The notes beneath the pieces were generated by a model, which had not been told where the DNA came from, did no database searches, and was given only the letters and a program-made list of their open reading frames with translations. A stretch of DNA of 64,000 nt from the NCBI RefSeq assembly GCF_000969985.1, contig NZ_CP009526.1, positions 2,728,001 to 2,792,000 on the forward strand, given 5' to 3'. This DNA is from Methanosarcina barkeri str. Wiesmoor. Lineage in GTDB: Archaea > Halobacteriota > Methanosarcinia > Methanosarcinales > Methanosarcinaceae. The position numbers and the translations under genes are program-made. How positions within the stretch are numbered: the first letter of the stretch is position 1; every line of letters starts with the position of its first letter. Shown piece after piece: positions 17,369 to 26,867 of the stretch.

Positions 17369-17452
17369 ACGATAAGCAATTTATAAATCTGTTTGTTGTA
17401 AACTGTTGTAAACGATTCATCAATCGAGGTGATAAACAATTTATAAATCTAT
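17369..17452 (-). promoter_or_regulatory. Duplicated TATA-box region upstream of the phage-type gene
   Basis: The 20-bp segment GATTTATAAATTGNTTATC on the minus strand occurs twice about 60 bp apart. Each copy has an archaeal TATA box (TTTATAAAT). The proximal box ends about 33 nt before the ATG, giving a short leader. The duplication could provide two promoters or an operator overlapping the promoter. The gap 17453-17650 also has two copies of AAAGCTACCTGGTTTAA. Confidence 0.5.
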
Positions 17453-17659
17453 CCATGGCAGATAAACTAACTCATGTGAACGACTGATTTTAAACAAAGA
17501 ACTATTTTAAACAAATTAACTTATCTTAAAAAGCTACCTGGTTTAAAAAAGCTACCTGGTTTAAGAAAACGAACCAATTTTAAAAACTGAAAACTGAGTC
17601 CAGGGGCTTAATAAGTAGCCATCGTTTTCTGAGGGGAAATTATTTAAGAAAAATCAAAT

Positions 17660-18368
17660 TGCGTGCGGCCACCCCACCCTAAAGGATGGGGTATGCTTCG
17701 GGCCGCCCGCCCGGTTATTTTGGTACTTAGAACTCATTAATTCTACGTTGCCCGGATTTTTTTAACCTCTGTGATTGAGCTTCTGTTTTCGTTTTTCCCT
17801 GCGATTCCTTAATATAATGCTTGATTGTGTCAGCAGTTACATTCCCAACAGATCGATAGAACTTTCCACTTGACCATAGACTTCCACTCCAATACTGGTG
17901 TCTCATTTCAGGATGAAGCTTGAAAAGTCTGTAAGAACTTCCTCCTTTCAAGTATTGAATTACCTCTGATAGAGAAGTACTTGGATGAAACTCTAGAAAC
18001 AAGTGAACATGATCATCTACAACTTCCATTGCATGAATTTTGTAGCCTTTTTCCATGCAAATACTGCTGAGAATCAACTCGCAATCCTTTTTAATCCGCT
18101 TGTTGTAGAATATACTGTATCGATATTTAGGTACCAACACGATGTGGTAGGTAATCTGACCATAGCCATGGCTAAAACTACGTAGTTCCAACATTATATC
18201 ACATCCTAGCCATAGGTGGCTGGCACCACCTGTGGTTATGGTGCCAAAAAAAACTTTATTTTACAAAGAACTGATGATTGAAACAGTTATGCGAATATAA
18301 AACAGCCAGCGAGGGTTCACTTCATCCCCGACCTAAAGGTCAGGGTATTCGTGACCCTCTGCGCTCCC
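17660..18368 (-). mobile_element. IS200-type insertion sequence
   Basis: A tnpA-only element of about 0.7 kb. One end (17660-17716) has a hairpin built on ACCCCACCCT/AGGATGGGGT. The other end (18303-18368) has a hairpin CCCCGACCT/AGGTCAGGG followed by TCTGCGCTCCC. The latter end reappears at 63941-64000, showing that more than one copy exists in the genome. No flanking duplication is expected for this family. Confidence 0.75.
17727..18194 (-). CDS. tnpA: IS200/IS605 family transposase TnpA (Y1 HUH)
   Basis: A 155-residue single-strand DNA transposase. The HUH metal motif is HVHLF in VVDDHVHLFLEFHP, and the nucleophilic tyrosine is in the late helix DTIKHYIKESQG. This is slightly longer than the usual 130-150 residues, with a basic tail. 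It excises and integrates the element as a single-stranded circle via the hairpin ends described for this element. Both catalytic motifs are present, so it may be active. The ATG has GGATGTGAT upstream. Confidence 0.85.
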   Translation of the reverse strand: MLELRSFSHGYGQITYHIVLVPKYRYSIFYNKRIKKDCELILSSICMEKGYKIHAMEVVDDHVHLFLEFHPSTSLSEVIQYLKGGSSYRLFKLHPEMRHQYWSGSLWSSGKFYRSVGNVTADTIKHYIKESQGKTKTEAQSQRLKKSGQRRINEF

Positions 18369-18520
18369 ATAGTAATAAACACCTTCTTAACCCATGCTTT
18401 ATCCTTTCAAGTATAACCTTTCTGCAACTTCCGGATATTTCTATTTGACAATGAGTAGTGACATTGTATATTATCAGTACGAGCCTGTTAACCTGGAAAA
18501 ACTTGTAATCCCATTTAATA

Positions 18521-18934
18521 TAGGGTCCTTCCAAATCAGTACTAAAACTAAGGGCATACAATACTTATTTTAGATGATAAGTATGCATTTAGAGTTCCCC
18601 CAATTAAGGTACAGTCTAAAAATCAATTTTTTAGATAAATAATCTATAATACTCTTTTAAATCAAGAAAAAATTGAGATAAATACTTTATTCTTTTACAA
18701 TTTATGTTTATTTATAAATAAGGCATCTGATGTCATTTTCATCCATACAAAATTCAATGTTAAAAGTAAGGATAAATCAACGTTTAATTTAACAATTAAA
18801 GTATTTAAGTCATTTAAACAGCAAATAGATCATTTAATGAATGTACCTTAACTGGGGGAGGGCTGACACTATATTTAATTGGGCAAATAAAGTTTAATAT
18901 CCCTTAAAAAACTAATCATTTTTCAAGGGGTCTA
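18521..18934. repeat. 414-bp repeat, left copy of an inverted pair
   Basis: The sequence recurs inverted at 26868-27282 with a few mismatches. Inside it, 18597-18858 is bounded by CCCCCAATTAAGGTACA and its inverted counterpart TGTACCTTAACTGGGGG, so a roughly 262-bp MITE-like unit is nested in or forms the core of the repeat. No coding frame is evident. Confidence 0.85.
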
Positions 18935-19082
18935 ATTTAATAAGAAGTCAGAGAACTCTTCTTAAATCTGAAAGTTCTTGATTTTGAGACAATATTTTTG
19001 AGATATAGTTTTTTAAAAAATCTCAGTAGACGTCATCAGGTGCTTTCAATAGCTTTAATAGAATAGAGTTTTGCAGCTTTTC

Positions 19083-19223
19083 ATGCAGGATAGATGCCCA
19101 GATTATATTGATTACGAAAGCGAAGAAAACCACATCAAATTTAGGGGCCTGACTTCAAGAGGAAAGAATCTGGAGCTCGAAATACATCTCTTGCGGAACC
19201 TCGATCTCGTAGTTCTGAAGTGA
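19083..19223 (+). CDS. Possible small protein or gene fragment
   Basis: A 46-residue frame from ATG to TGA reads MQDRCPDYIDYESEENHIKF and continues with alternating charged and hydrophobic residues ending LDLVVLK. Its composition looks protein-like, but no ribosome site, family or neighbour supports it. It may be the C-terminal scrap of a lost gene. Confidence 0.25.
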   Translation: MQDRCPDYIDYESEENHIKFRGLTSRGKNLELEIHLLRNLDLVVLK

Positions 19224-19334
19224 GACAATTGCAGTCTATCTAGGAACAGTGCCAAATACAAGCCCTAATGTCCAAAAGCACAATAAAAAATTGATTTTGA
19301 ATAGCTAGTGTCACGTAAACAGCAAAATGTCGTA

Positions 19335-19426
19335 CAATATCAATAACTATTCTGAATCAATATCGATAACTGTTTTGAATCAATATCGATAACTGTTTTG
19401 AATCAATATCAATAACTATTCTGAAT
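19335..19426. repeat. Tandem array, 4 x 23 bp
   Basis: Four units built on CAATATCGATAACTGTTTTG plus AAT, with outer units carrying CAATAACTATTC, lie just past the 3' end of the histidine kinase gene. Confidence 0.9.
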
Positions 19427-19454
19427 CTTTAACTTTTTGAAGATTGGCGAGACA

Positions 19455-21428
19455 TTAGTCTTTTTTCTTAATCACTTTTTCTTCCACACTGAATTCTATG
19501 ACAAATTCAGTTCCTTTATCCCTCTTTAGCTTGACCTTACCTTCTAACTGATCTACCAGAAGATTTACAAGCTGCAGACCAAGCGTTTCTGGCGTTTCAA
19601 AATTGACGTTCTCTGGAATGCCAATTCCATTATCTGAGACAATAAGAGTATATCTGGTACTTTTTCTATCAGCTACATTTCTATTATTCGCTTCATCTTT
19701 ATTCTCTTCGCTGAAGAGCTTAATCTGGATTTCTCCTGTTTTCCTGTTTGTAAATGCATACTTGAAGGAATTGGTAACGAGTTCGTTAATAACCATTCCT
19801 AATGGGACTGCAATATCCATGTCAAAGAAAACTTTCTCTTTAAGATCTGTTTTCAAACTGATGTCCAGATTTCCGAGCCTGTAAGTCTGGAAAAAATTCT
19901 CGACAAGTTTCTGCAGGTATAGAGAAAAATCAACTTTATCGGTTTCTGCACCTTCATAAAGTTCTTCGTGGATCAGAGCAATTGATACAACTCTATTCTG
20001 GCTTTCCCTGAAAGCTTTCAGGACTTCTGAGTCCTTAATACACTCTCTTTTGTTGAACTTTTCAGCCTGAAGGTCCAAAAGGGAAGAAATAACCTGCAGG
20101 TTATTTTTAACTCTGTGATGAATTTCCTTCTGGCGAGCAGTTTCAAGATTTGCCAGAGCTTTCTCAGTTTTTTTACGTTCAGTAATATCCTGAACTATTC
20201 CTCTGGCTTTAATCGGAACATTATTCTCGTCGAAAATGACTTCCATTTCATCATGGACTATGCGTTCTTCTCCGTTAGCTAAGACAATTCGGTAATCAAT
20301 GTCTTGAGGACCTCCTTTTAATCTGTTCTCAATTATTTTATCCACATAGTCCCGATCGTCAGGGTGTACATAATTTAAAAATTCGTCATAGTCTATGCTA
20401 TTATTTTGAAGACTACGCCCAAAAATACGACATGTCTCCTCAGACCAGTGTGATTCCCCAGTAATAAAATTTATATCCCAATTTCCAACATGAGCCATTT
20501 TTTGAGCTTCGGCTAGGCTTCTTTCGCTTTCTTTTAATGACAGATAAGCCGTCTCAAGCTCTACTGTACGTCCTCTAATTTTTTCTTCTAAACTGTTGTG
20601 TGCCTCTTTCAGGGCTTCTTCAGCTTTTTTGCGTTCTATTACCTGTGCAATTAAAAAAGCTACTGAACTGAGAAAGTAAGTGTCGTCGGATGTAAACTTC
20701 CTTTTTCTCGTGGAATGGACACCCAGCACTCCAAAGATATTTCCAATACTTCCTATTGTAACGCTTACTCCACTCTCCACTTCGTGCATTCTCAGTATTT
20801 CCGGTTTCTTAAAGCGGCTTTCTTTTTCAAAATCCTCTACAACCACAGGCGTCCTTGAAAGCAAGGTATACCCTGCCTGTGACTCCTTTTCCCCTTCAAC
20901 AATAGCTTTCCCTACAAGCCCGGGTTTCCATCCGAACCCGGCTCTTAGCAGAAAGTTTCCATCAGGCATGGATTCCAAAATTTTACAGTACTCTACTTCA
21001 AGTATACTTACAATAAGCTTTACGCTTTCATCCAGAAAGTCTTGCAGGTTTTCATATTTAAGAGCGATTTTACCTATCCTGTAGAGAATGTCGTTCTGCT
21101 TTTCCTTGATACGGAGTTTTTCTTCAAGCTTTTTCTGGTCGGTTATATCAAATCCATAGAGGTTTGTGAATTCTTCTTCGGTGAAATGATGAAAAGAAAT
21201 CAAGTATACTCTTCTTCCCACTTTAACTTCTATTTTTTCCGGTCTATTCTGTGAAATTGCTTTTTGCACGAAATCTCCGATACAGTAAGGTAACTTTTCT
21301 CCGACTCTCACACCCCATGTATGTAGTAAAGGCTCACCTGCTTCATTTGAGTAAAGAACTGTTCTATCCTTTGCAATACTGATCACAGGATTCGGGTTCT
21401 TTGCTGAAAATTGCTCGATTTTCTTCAT
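19455..21428 (-). CDS. Soluble PAS-GAF-PAS histidine kinase
   Basis: A 657-residue sensor kinase without membrane helices. It has an N-terminal PAS-like segment (about 1-100), a GAF domain (about 110-265), a coiled linker, a second PAS with PAC tail ending GIVQDITERKK (about 305-420), a HisKA_2 dimerisation helix with EIHHRVKNNLQ (phosphoacceptor histidine near 438), and a HATPase domain with NELVTNSFKYAF, DNGIGIP and LGLQLVNLLVDQL. Such HisKA_2 kinases are abundant in Methanosarcina and usually sense intracellular redox or small-molecule cues. No response regulator lies nearby, so its output is unknown. The ATG follows AAGGGGA at good spacing. Confidence 0.85.
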   Translation of the reverse strand: MKKIEQFSAKNPNPVISIAKDRTVLYSNEAGEPLLHTWGVRVGEKLPYCIGDFVQKAISQNRPEKIEVKVGRRVYLISFHHFTEEEFTNLYGFDITDQKKLEEKLRIKEKQNDILYRIGKIALKYENLQDFLDESVKLIVSILEVEYCKILESMPDGNFLLRAGFGWKPGLVGKAIVEGEKESQAGYTLLSRTPVVVEDFEKESRFKKPEILRMHEVESGVSVTIGSIGNIFGVLGVHSTRKRKFTSDDTYFLSSVAFLIAQVIERKKAEEALKEAHNSLEEKIRGRTVELETAYLSLKESERSLAEAQKMAHVGNWDINFITGESHWSEETCRIFGRSLQNNSIDYDEFLNYVHPDDRDYVDKIIENRLKGGPQDIDYRIVLANGEERIVHDEMEVIFDENNVPIKARGIVQDITERKKTEKALANLETARQKEIHHRVKNNLQVISSLLDLQAEKFNKRECIKDSEVLKAFRESQNRVVSIALIHEELYEGAETDKVDFSLYLQKLVENFFQTYRLGNLDISLKTDLKEKVFFDMDIAVPLGMVINELVTNSFKYAFTNRKTGEIQIKLFSEENKDEANNRNVADRKSTRYTLIVSDNGIGIPENVNFETPETLGLQLVNLLVDQLEGKVKLKRDKGTEFVIEFSVEEKVIKKKD

Positions 21429-21639
21429 TTATCCCCTTCAGGCCTGTTCCTTGAATTAAATAGCTATCTTCAATGAGCAGAACAGATTAAAACCTAAATT
21501 ATGGTACTATCTTATTCAGAGGTACTATATAGGTTTCATATTAAGAAATTACCCATTGTTGAATTAACTAAAATTCATGATTTAGATAGTTGAAGACATA
21601 AAAACGTTATTTAAATAACTTTTTAAATAACTTCAAAAA

Positions 21640-22869
21640 TTATTTAAATAACTTATTATATATTCCGAAAATCGTGCTTGATATATGTTTTTGCTTTGTG
21701 TTCCCGGAGATGCTGTATATGAAAGGATCAACCACCCGGTTATAAAAGATCTTTGATAGTTCTACGCCCGTCATGTCGACGTACCTGTAAAACAGATAGC
21801 TCAAGGGTATTATTAATAGTACAGACAAAAAACACGAAATAAAAGCAGCTATCCAGTATGGTAATATCGGGTGCAGTGCGAGGAACAGTGCGCAGGTGAA
21901 ACTGCTTATTATCAGGAAATGTATCAGGTACAGCGAATAAGATATTTTTCCGAGAAATACTGGTACTGAAGAGGAAAAGACTTTTTGCAGCCATCGGCTG
22001 TTCAACAGGACATACATTATCATGGCGGCGCCCAGGATATGATACGTCAACTTTGGGATTTCAAAGAGACCGTTATTGAGAAAACCGTATAATGAATCAC
22101 TTGTCACGGTACCTACAGGATACGATCCGAGAAATAACCCTGAAAACAGTACAACAGATAATATTATTTTGTTATCGGTTTTAAATATCGAGGTTTTACC
22201 ATTGAACGTGTCAGCAAGTCCCATCCCTATAATAAAGGCAAAATAGTAAGAATTAAAGAAAAGCACAGACGCAGCAAGATAGAATGTCCAGCGGTTCCGT
22301 TGCACTCCGAACAGTAAAGTCATTGCGAAAACAAGCATAGATCCATAAAATTCTGTTGTCATTGTCCATAAAACCGGGTTATAGGTGTCATCACCTGTAA
22401 AAAAAGATCCCCACACTGCCTGCTTAACCGCATCGACAATGTTTGGTGTAAAAGTCCAGTAGTTGTCGTAGTTATTATTTCCGGAAACCATTACGGTTTC
22501 AATATAGTAATGGAATACTCCAGTTGATGCCAGTAAAAATGATAGTATTGTTACTGCTAGCACCGGAACAAACAGCCGGATATATCGGCGCATTGCGCTA
22601 CTTATAATTATTTTTTTGTCTTTAGTTCTAAAATATTTTTGAGTTAATACGTAGCCACTGAGAACAAAGAAGATGCAAACCGAAAAGTTCCCGGCACCAA
22701 TTAATCCCAGGGGTGTACTCGAGAAAATCTGTTCAAGATTTCCCAGATGTGAAGGCATTCGATCACTATAAATCATCGCCGGGACTAATATGATGAAGAA
22801 ATGCATTATCATCACATTAATCGCAGCTACACCGCGCAGCCCATCAAGATATTTTATCTTCTCGGTCAT
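21640..22869 (-). CDS. Acyltransferase family 3 membrane protein
   Basis: A 409-residue integral membrane protein with about ten helices. It opens with the acyltransferase-3 signature YLDGLRGVAAINVMIMHFF, whose conserved arginine and following histidine belong to the family active site. These enzymes O-acylate cell-surface polysaccharides or related glycans (OafA/NodX-like). No glycan-synthesis genes adjoin it, although a flippase lies at 59.5 kb. The ATG lies 4 nt upstream of its second codon-box; the ribosome site is weak. Specificity is unknown. Confidence 0.8.
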   Translation of the reverse strand: MTEKIKYLDGLRGVAAINVMIMHFFIILVPAMIYSDRMPSHLGNLEQIFSSTPLGLIGAGNFSVCIFFVLSGYVLTQKYFRTKDKKIIISSAMRRYIRLFVPVLAVTILSFLLASTGVFHYYIETVMVSGNNNYDNYWTFTPNIVDAVKQAVWGSFFTGDDTYNPVLWTMTTEFYGSMLVFAMTLLFGVQRNRWTFYLAASVLFFNSYYFAFIIGMGLADTFNGKTSIFKTDNKIILSVVLFSGLFLGSYPVGTVTSDSLYGFLNNGLFEIPKLTYHILGAAMIMYVLLNSRWLQKVFSSSVPVFLGKISYSLYLIHFLIISSFTCALFLALHPILPYWIAAFISCFLSVLLIIPLSYLFYRYVDMTGVELSKIFYNRVVDPFIYSISGNTKQKHISSTIFGIYNKLFK

Positions 22870-22900
22870 ACTTATTGCTCAAAGAGATTTTTATTTAAAC

Positions 22901-22988
22901 AAAATCTAAAAATTTCTATAACAAAATCTAAAAAGTTCCATAACAAAATCTATAAATTTCCATAACAATATCTATAAATTTCCATAAC
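22901..22988. repeat. Tandem array, 4 x 22 bp
   Basis: Four copies of a 22-bp unit (AAAATCTANAAATTTCCATA plus AC) lie 32 nt upstream of the acyltransferase start, overlapping its likely promoter or leader. Confidence 0.9.
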
Positions 22989-23137
22989 AAAACCGCATTT
23001 AATGGCCTTATGTAATAAATGAGGTTTAGCTCCAGCTTAATCGTTTAAGAACTAATTATTTTTTTGGTGGATCTCTCTTGAATAACGAGAGTTGCAGATA
23101 AAACGCACATGATATTCTTTGGATAACATGCACAACT

Positions 23138-23276
23138 AAATGAAAGTACTTTTTACCTCAACCTTTTTTGACCATAGATTCCATAATTATCTTGGGCAGT
23201 AAGGTTGTCCTAATTTTGGTTTTTCGAAGCAATTGTTAAACTAACCAGTGAGTTTCCATCGAAAGCTCAAATGTGA
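23138..23276. repeat. Dispersed 140-bp repeat, copy 1
   Basis: About 140 bp beginning ATGAAAGTACT and ending ATCGAAAGCTCAAATGTGA recurs in the same orientation at 27642-27776 with about 80 percent identity by eye. Translation shows only short broken frames (MKVL..TFF..), so it may be a gene scrap. The rest of the gap 22989-23579 holds nothing else identified. Confidence 0.7.
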
Positions 23277-23620
23277 CTTTGACCACGGATGCTAAATTGA
23301 CCTTTGAGGCAATTCCACCGTCCAAACTAAATTGGGTGATATTATTTGATTGAAGTATAAACAAAGTATAACAAAGCTTGTGTTCTAGACATTTATATAA
23401 TTTTTGATATTGTTACTATTCTCAGTCGGTCTGGAGAAAAACAGCAAAAACGGTTTGATAGAACAGATGATGAGGGAATTTTAGCACTTAAAAATTGGGT
23501 AATATCAGAAAAAATGTAATGTTGTTGCATGTAAGTCAACAAGTGATTTCTGGGTTCCGATTTATAGGTCAAAGCGTAAAACCCCTAAGTCTTTAGCTTC
23601 GTGGGATATAAGCGTCAACT

Positions 23621-24025
23621 TCACCCCTGATTTCGTATATAATATTCTGCCGCCTCTTTACTAACATTTCCGATTGTAGACGCAAAATAACCATCACTCC
23701 ATAACGTATTTTCACTCCAATAATACTTTTCCCGATACTCTTTTTGTGTTTTCCATATTCTGTTCGTAGATTCTTGTTTCAATTTTCTGACAATTGACAA
23801 AACACTAACTTTCGGCACACTCTTAATCAGAAAATGGATGTGATCTTTGTCTGTTTCTATTTCAAGGATTTCAAAATCTGATTCTTCTGCAATATCAAAC
23901 ATAATCTGTTTGAGTTCTTCGCTAATCAGTTCAAGTATGATTTCTCGGTATTTGCAAACGAAAATAATGTGGTACATTAACAAAAATTTGCTATGATTCC
24001 GAGTTTCATACTTTATATTTACCAA
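23621..24025 (-). CDS. tnpA: IS605 transposase TnpA (Y1 HUH)
   Basis: A 134-residue Y1 transposase, the normal family length. The HUH motif is HIHFL in DKDHIHFLIKS. The catalytic tyrosine lies in KEAAEYYIRNQG at the extreme C terminus. YHIIFVCKYR near the N terminus is also typical. It is intact and divergent from tnpB, whose start lies only 37 nt away. It differs clearly from the TnpA at 17.7 kb, so the two elements belong to different subgroups. Confidence 0.9.
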   Translation of the reverse strand: MVNIKYETRNHSKFLLMYHIIFVCKYREIILELISEELKQIMFDIAEESDFEILEIETDKDHIHFLIKSVPKVSVLSIVRKLKQESTNRIWKTQKEYREKYYWSENTLWSDGYFASTIGNVSKEAAEYYIRNQG

Positions 24026-24379
24026 AAACTATATGTATTGTTAAAGCATATACTACCCTATATGATGAAAGCGTTCAAATTTAGACTCTATCCTACAACT
24101 ATACAAGCTACTCAATTGAATCAACATATTGGTAGCTGTAGATTTGTCTACAATTGGGCGTTGGATCAAAAAATTAAAACTTACGAACAAACAGGAAAAT
24201 CTATTTCCAGATTTGACTTAAACAAAAAGATTCCTGTCTTGAAATCTTCTAATAAATGGTTAGGAAAAGTCAATTCTCAATCATTGCAGGGAATGACTAA
24301 GCAGGTTGAGTCTGCCTTCACTCGATTTTTCCGAGAGAAGAACGGCTTTCCTAAGTTCAAGTCAAAAAAGAATCCTATT

Positions 24380-25832
24380 CATTGGTCATCGGTTAAGGAT
24401 TTATTTCCTTCTTCTGTTACTCTTTTTGAATCCACTTTTTCATTTATTACTCAAACCATTCATCTCTAAACCTTTCTCTGTTTACATGAGGATCTAATGC
24501 TTGACTTTCATATACGCTCATTATCGTTTCAAAAGTTCTTTGAATTCCACATCTATGCAGAATTACTGTCAATAAATCTGATGCATTCTCTGCAAATATT
24601 GTACTCCAACGTAACTGCGTATATCTAGCCATTTTTTCAGGATGAGTTGTTGATTTTCTGACAAGAGAATAGATTCTTCTGCTAACGATTAGTGTCAATA
24701 TTGCTGTCCAGATTAGAGCTTCAATTACCTGCACATTCTTTGTTTCAAGAACGTCCAGCGAGTATTTGCTTTTCAATTCCTTAAACAACAGTTCTATGTC
24801 CCATCTTGCCCCATATAAGTTTGCAATGTCTTTTGCATTCAAAATATCTTTCTGAATATTTGTGATGTAAATGTGGTATTTTTCATCCTCATCGTTATAT
24901 ACGGCAACAAGACGTACAATCATCTCGTCCTGTTTTTGCTTGCCTTTATACTCTCTTCTTTTGAATTCTATTTTTACAACTGCATCAATATCTTTTCCAG
25001 AAAGTTGCTTAATACATTCACTAACAGGTTTTCCAGCGAACTCTTTGCTTTTTGTCTTAGAAAGTCCCTCTTCAATAGAAACAAGAATAGGGTCCATATT
25101 CTTCCTAATCCTTGAGACAAAATATCCCCCATTTTCTTCAACTCTTGCAAACATTTGAGTTTTGTAGAAACCAAGATCAACAAGGAGAATATGGTCTTTG
25201 ATCCAGGGACCTATTTTTAATGTCTTTATCTCAGCTGTTTTTTCAGAGTACAGAGCAATGGTTCTAGGTCCGTTAGCAATTGCACTTACCATAACTCCAA
25301 CTTTTACTCCTGCAGCTACTGTTCTTGATCTTGCTGCAGGAAACTTGTCTGCTAACGAGGAATGGAGACGAACAATTGTGCTGTCCTGAATGACAACATC
25401 TTGGAAGGTTTCGAGTTTCTTGCTAAGTTTCCTACCAGGTTCTTTTGCAAGCTCTTCCATGCCATGAATTACACACTGGTGAAGAAACTCAACAAGTTCT
25501 GGAGTAAAACGATAGTACCAGCTGCTATCACTTATGGTTTTTTGTGACTCAGTTTCATATTCTCGTTTTAAACTGGCAAGTGTACGCTGCAAGCGTACGC
25601 CAAAACTGAGAGTTAAAACCCAAAAGATAATGACAGGGTCAATTTTACGTTCACGTACTATATGACCAGTTTCTTTGGCAGTTTGCCTTAACCACTCTTC
25701 GGGAAACATTTCCCGAAGAGAGTCTTCAAGAGTAGGTGGGGGACAAGGAGACATAGATACAGAGATATTTAGATTATTAATATAAAAAACACATACAAGA
25801 GAGGGAATTTAATGCTTAACCGATGACGCATG
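24380..25832 (-). mobile_element. IS4-family insertion sequence, 1453 bp
   Basis: Terminal inverted repeats CATTGGTCATCGGTTAAG and CATGCGTCATCGGTTAAG (16 of 18 identical) are flanked by a perfect 10-bp target duplication GAATCCTATT (24370-24379 and 25833-25842). It is inserted in tnpB and carries one transposase gene. Confidence 0.95.
24447..25754 (-). CDS. IS4-family DDE transposase
   Basis: A 435-residue transposase filling the element. The DDE catalytic residues are in VVIQDSTIVRL, LLVDLGFYK and the YREK-type motif YGARWDIELLFKELKSKY (Y-x2-R-x3-E-x6-K). These define the IS4 superfamily. The 10-bp target duplication points to the IS231/ISH8-like range of that family. The frame is intact and the terminal repeats are well preserved, so the insertion appears recent and the enzyme may be functional. 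Confidence 0.9.
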   Translation of the reverse strand: MSPCPPPTLEDSLREMFPEEWLRQTAKETGHIVRERKIDPVIIFWVLTLSFGVRLQRTLASLKREYETESQKTISDSSWYYRFTPELVEFLHQCVIHGMEELAKEPGRKLSKKLETFQDVVIQDSTIVRLHSSLADKFPAARSRTVAAGVKVGVMVSAIANGPRTIALYSEKTAEIKTLKIGPWIKDHILLVDLGFYKTQMFARVEENGGYFVSRIRKNMDPILVSIEEGLSKTKSKEFAGKPVSECIKQLSGKDIDAVVKIEFKRREYKGKQKQDEMIVRLVAVYNDEDEKYHIYITNIQKDILNAKDIANLYGARWDIELLFKELKSKYSLDVLETKNVQVIEALIWTAILTLIVSRRIYSLVRKSTTHPEKMARYTQLRWSTIFAENASDLLTVILHRCGIQRTFETIMSVYESQALDPHVNRERFRDEWFE

Positions 25833-26599
25833 GAATCCTATTCAGTCTTTCCCTGTACCTCAACACTACAGTGTAGACTTTGAAAACAACACAGTTAAGC
25901 TTCCAAAAATCGAACCGATTAAAGCAGTTCTTCATAGGAAGTTTGAAGGCGAGCTTAAAACAGCTACCGTTTCAAGGTCTTGCAAAGGGAATTACTACAT
26001 TAGTATCCTTGTTGAAGATGAAATAAAACTTCCCGAAAAACAAGAATTCTACGAATCAACAACCGTAGGAATTGATGTAGGTATTAAAGACTTTGCGGTA
26101 CTCTCAACAGGTGAAAAAATAGAGAATCCTAAGTATCTTAAAAACTCCCTCAAGAGACTTAAAGTACTTCAGAAAAGAGTTTCAAGGAAACAAAAAGGTT
26201 CAAAGAACAGAGCAAAAGCCAAAAAGAGGCTTGCTGTACTCCATGAGAATATAAGCAATCAGAGAAAGGATTTCCAGAACAAACTCTCTTTTAGACTTGT
26301 TAGCGAAAACCAAGCTATAGCTCTGGAAACTCTGAATGTTAAAGGAATGCAGAAGAATCATCAGTTATCACAGTCTATAATTGATTCTGCATGGAGCAGT
26401 TTTGTAACAAAACTAGAGTATAAAGCTGAATGGTACGGAAAAACCATCCTGAGAATTGGGCAATTTGAACCATCTTCTAAAGTATGTCATGTTTGTGGGT
26501 ATCATAATTCAGATTTGGCATTAAAAGATAGAGAATGGACTTGCCCAGACTGTAAAACCGTGTTAGATAGAGACATAAATGCCGCTATCAATATCAAGA

Positions 26600-26735
26600 A
26601 ATTCGCTCTCATAGATCAAAATCTAATTGGATTGTGACACCTGCGGAACGCGGGGAAGAGCCTGGGGACTTGTTCTCAAAAGAGAAAGGAATGAACCAGG
26701 AAGCCCCTGAGTCTTTAGCTCAGGGGTAGTTCACG
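26600..26735 (+). ncRNA. Predicted omega RNA / right end of the IS605 element
   Basis: By analogy with known TnpB systems, the guide-scaffold RNA spans the 3' end of tnpB and the right end of the element. Here the segment carries GGAACGCGGGGAAGAG and ends in a stable hairpin CCCCTGAG/CTCAGGGG. The position is a prediction; no transcript evidence is available. Confidence 0.4.
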
Positions 26736-26867
26736 ATTTTTTGATAAATTATATACGTGTTATAGTTGGAAATGCCAGAGATATAAAGGCTTTTACACAC
26801 AAAAACAGATAAGATCGATTCATAATTCATTGCACAACTTTCATCATTGCACAATTTGCATTGAATA

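Larger units (their letters stand above)
24062..26637 (+). pseudogene. tnpB: TnpB RNA-guided nuclease gene, interrupted by an IS4 element
   Basis: The two exons-by-accident are 24062-24379 and 25843-26637. Joining them at the target duplication restores an uninterrupted frame of about 370 residues. It starts MMKAFKFRLYPTTIQATQLN. The RuvC-like acidic residues are visible in GIDVGIKDFAV, ALETLNVKGM and DRDINAAINI, with a zinc ribbon of CHVCG and CPDC. TnpB is a guide-RNA-directed DNA nuclease, and its omega RNA comes from the 3' end of the gene and right end of the element. All catalytic residues remain, so precise loss of the insert would regenerate an active gene. The downstream part alone lacks its own N terminus. 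Confidence 0.85.
23580..26735. mobile_element. IS605-type element split by an IS4-family element
   Basis: Divergent tnpA (leftward) and tnpB (rightward) are bounded by related ends. The left end contains CCCCTAAGTCTTTAGCTTCG. The right end contains the hairpin GCCCCTGAGTCTTTAGCTCAGGGG followed by TAGTTCAC. An IS4-family element (24380-25832) interrupts tnpB. Exact outer boundaries are estimated from the hairpins. Confidence 0.75.

Noticed and set aside
23580-26735. TnpB as a Cas12-like immune effector
   Set aside because: The adjacent TnpA and the IS605 ends show it is a transposon gene, currently split; no repeat array lies nearby.
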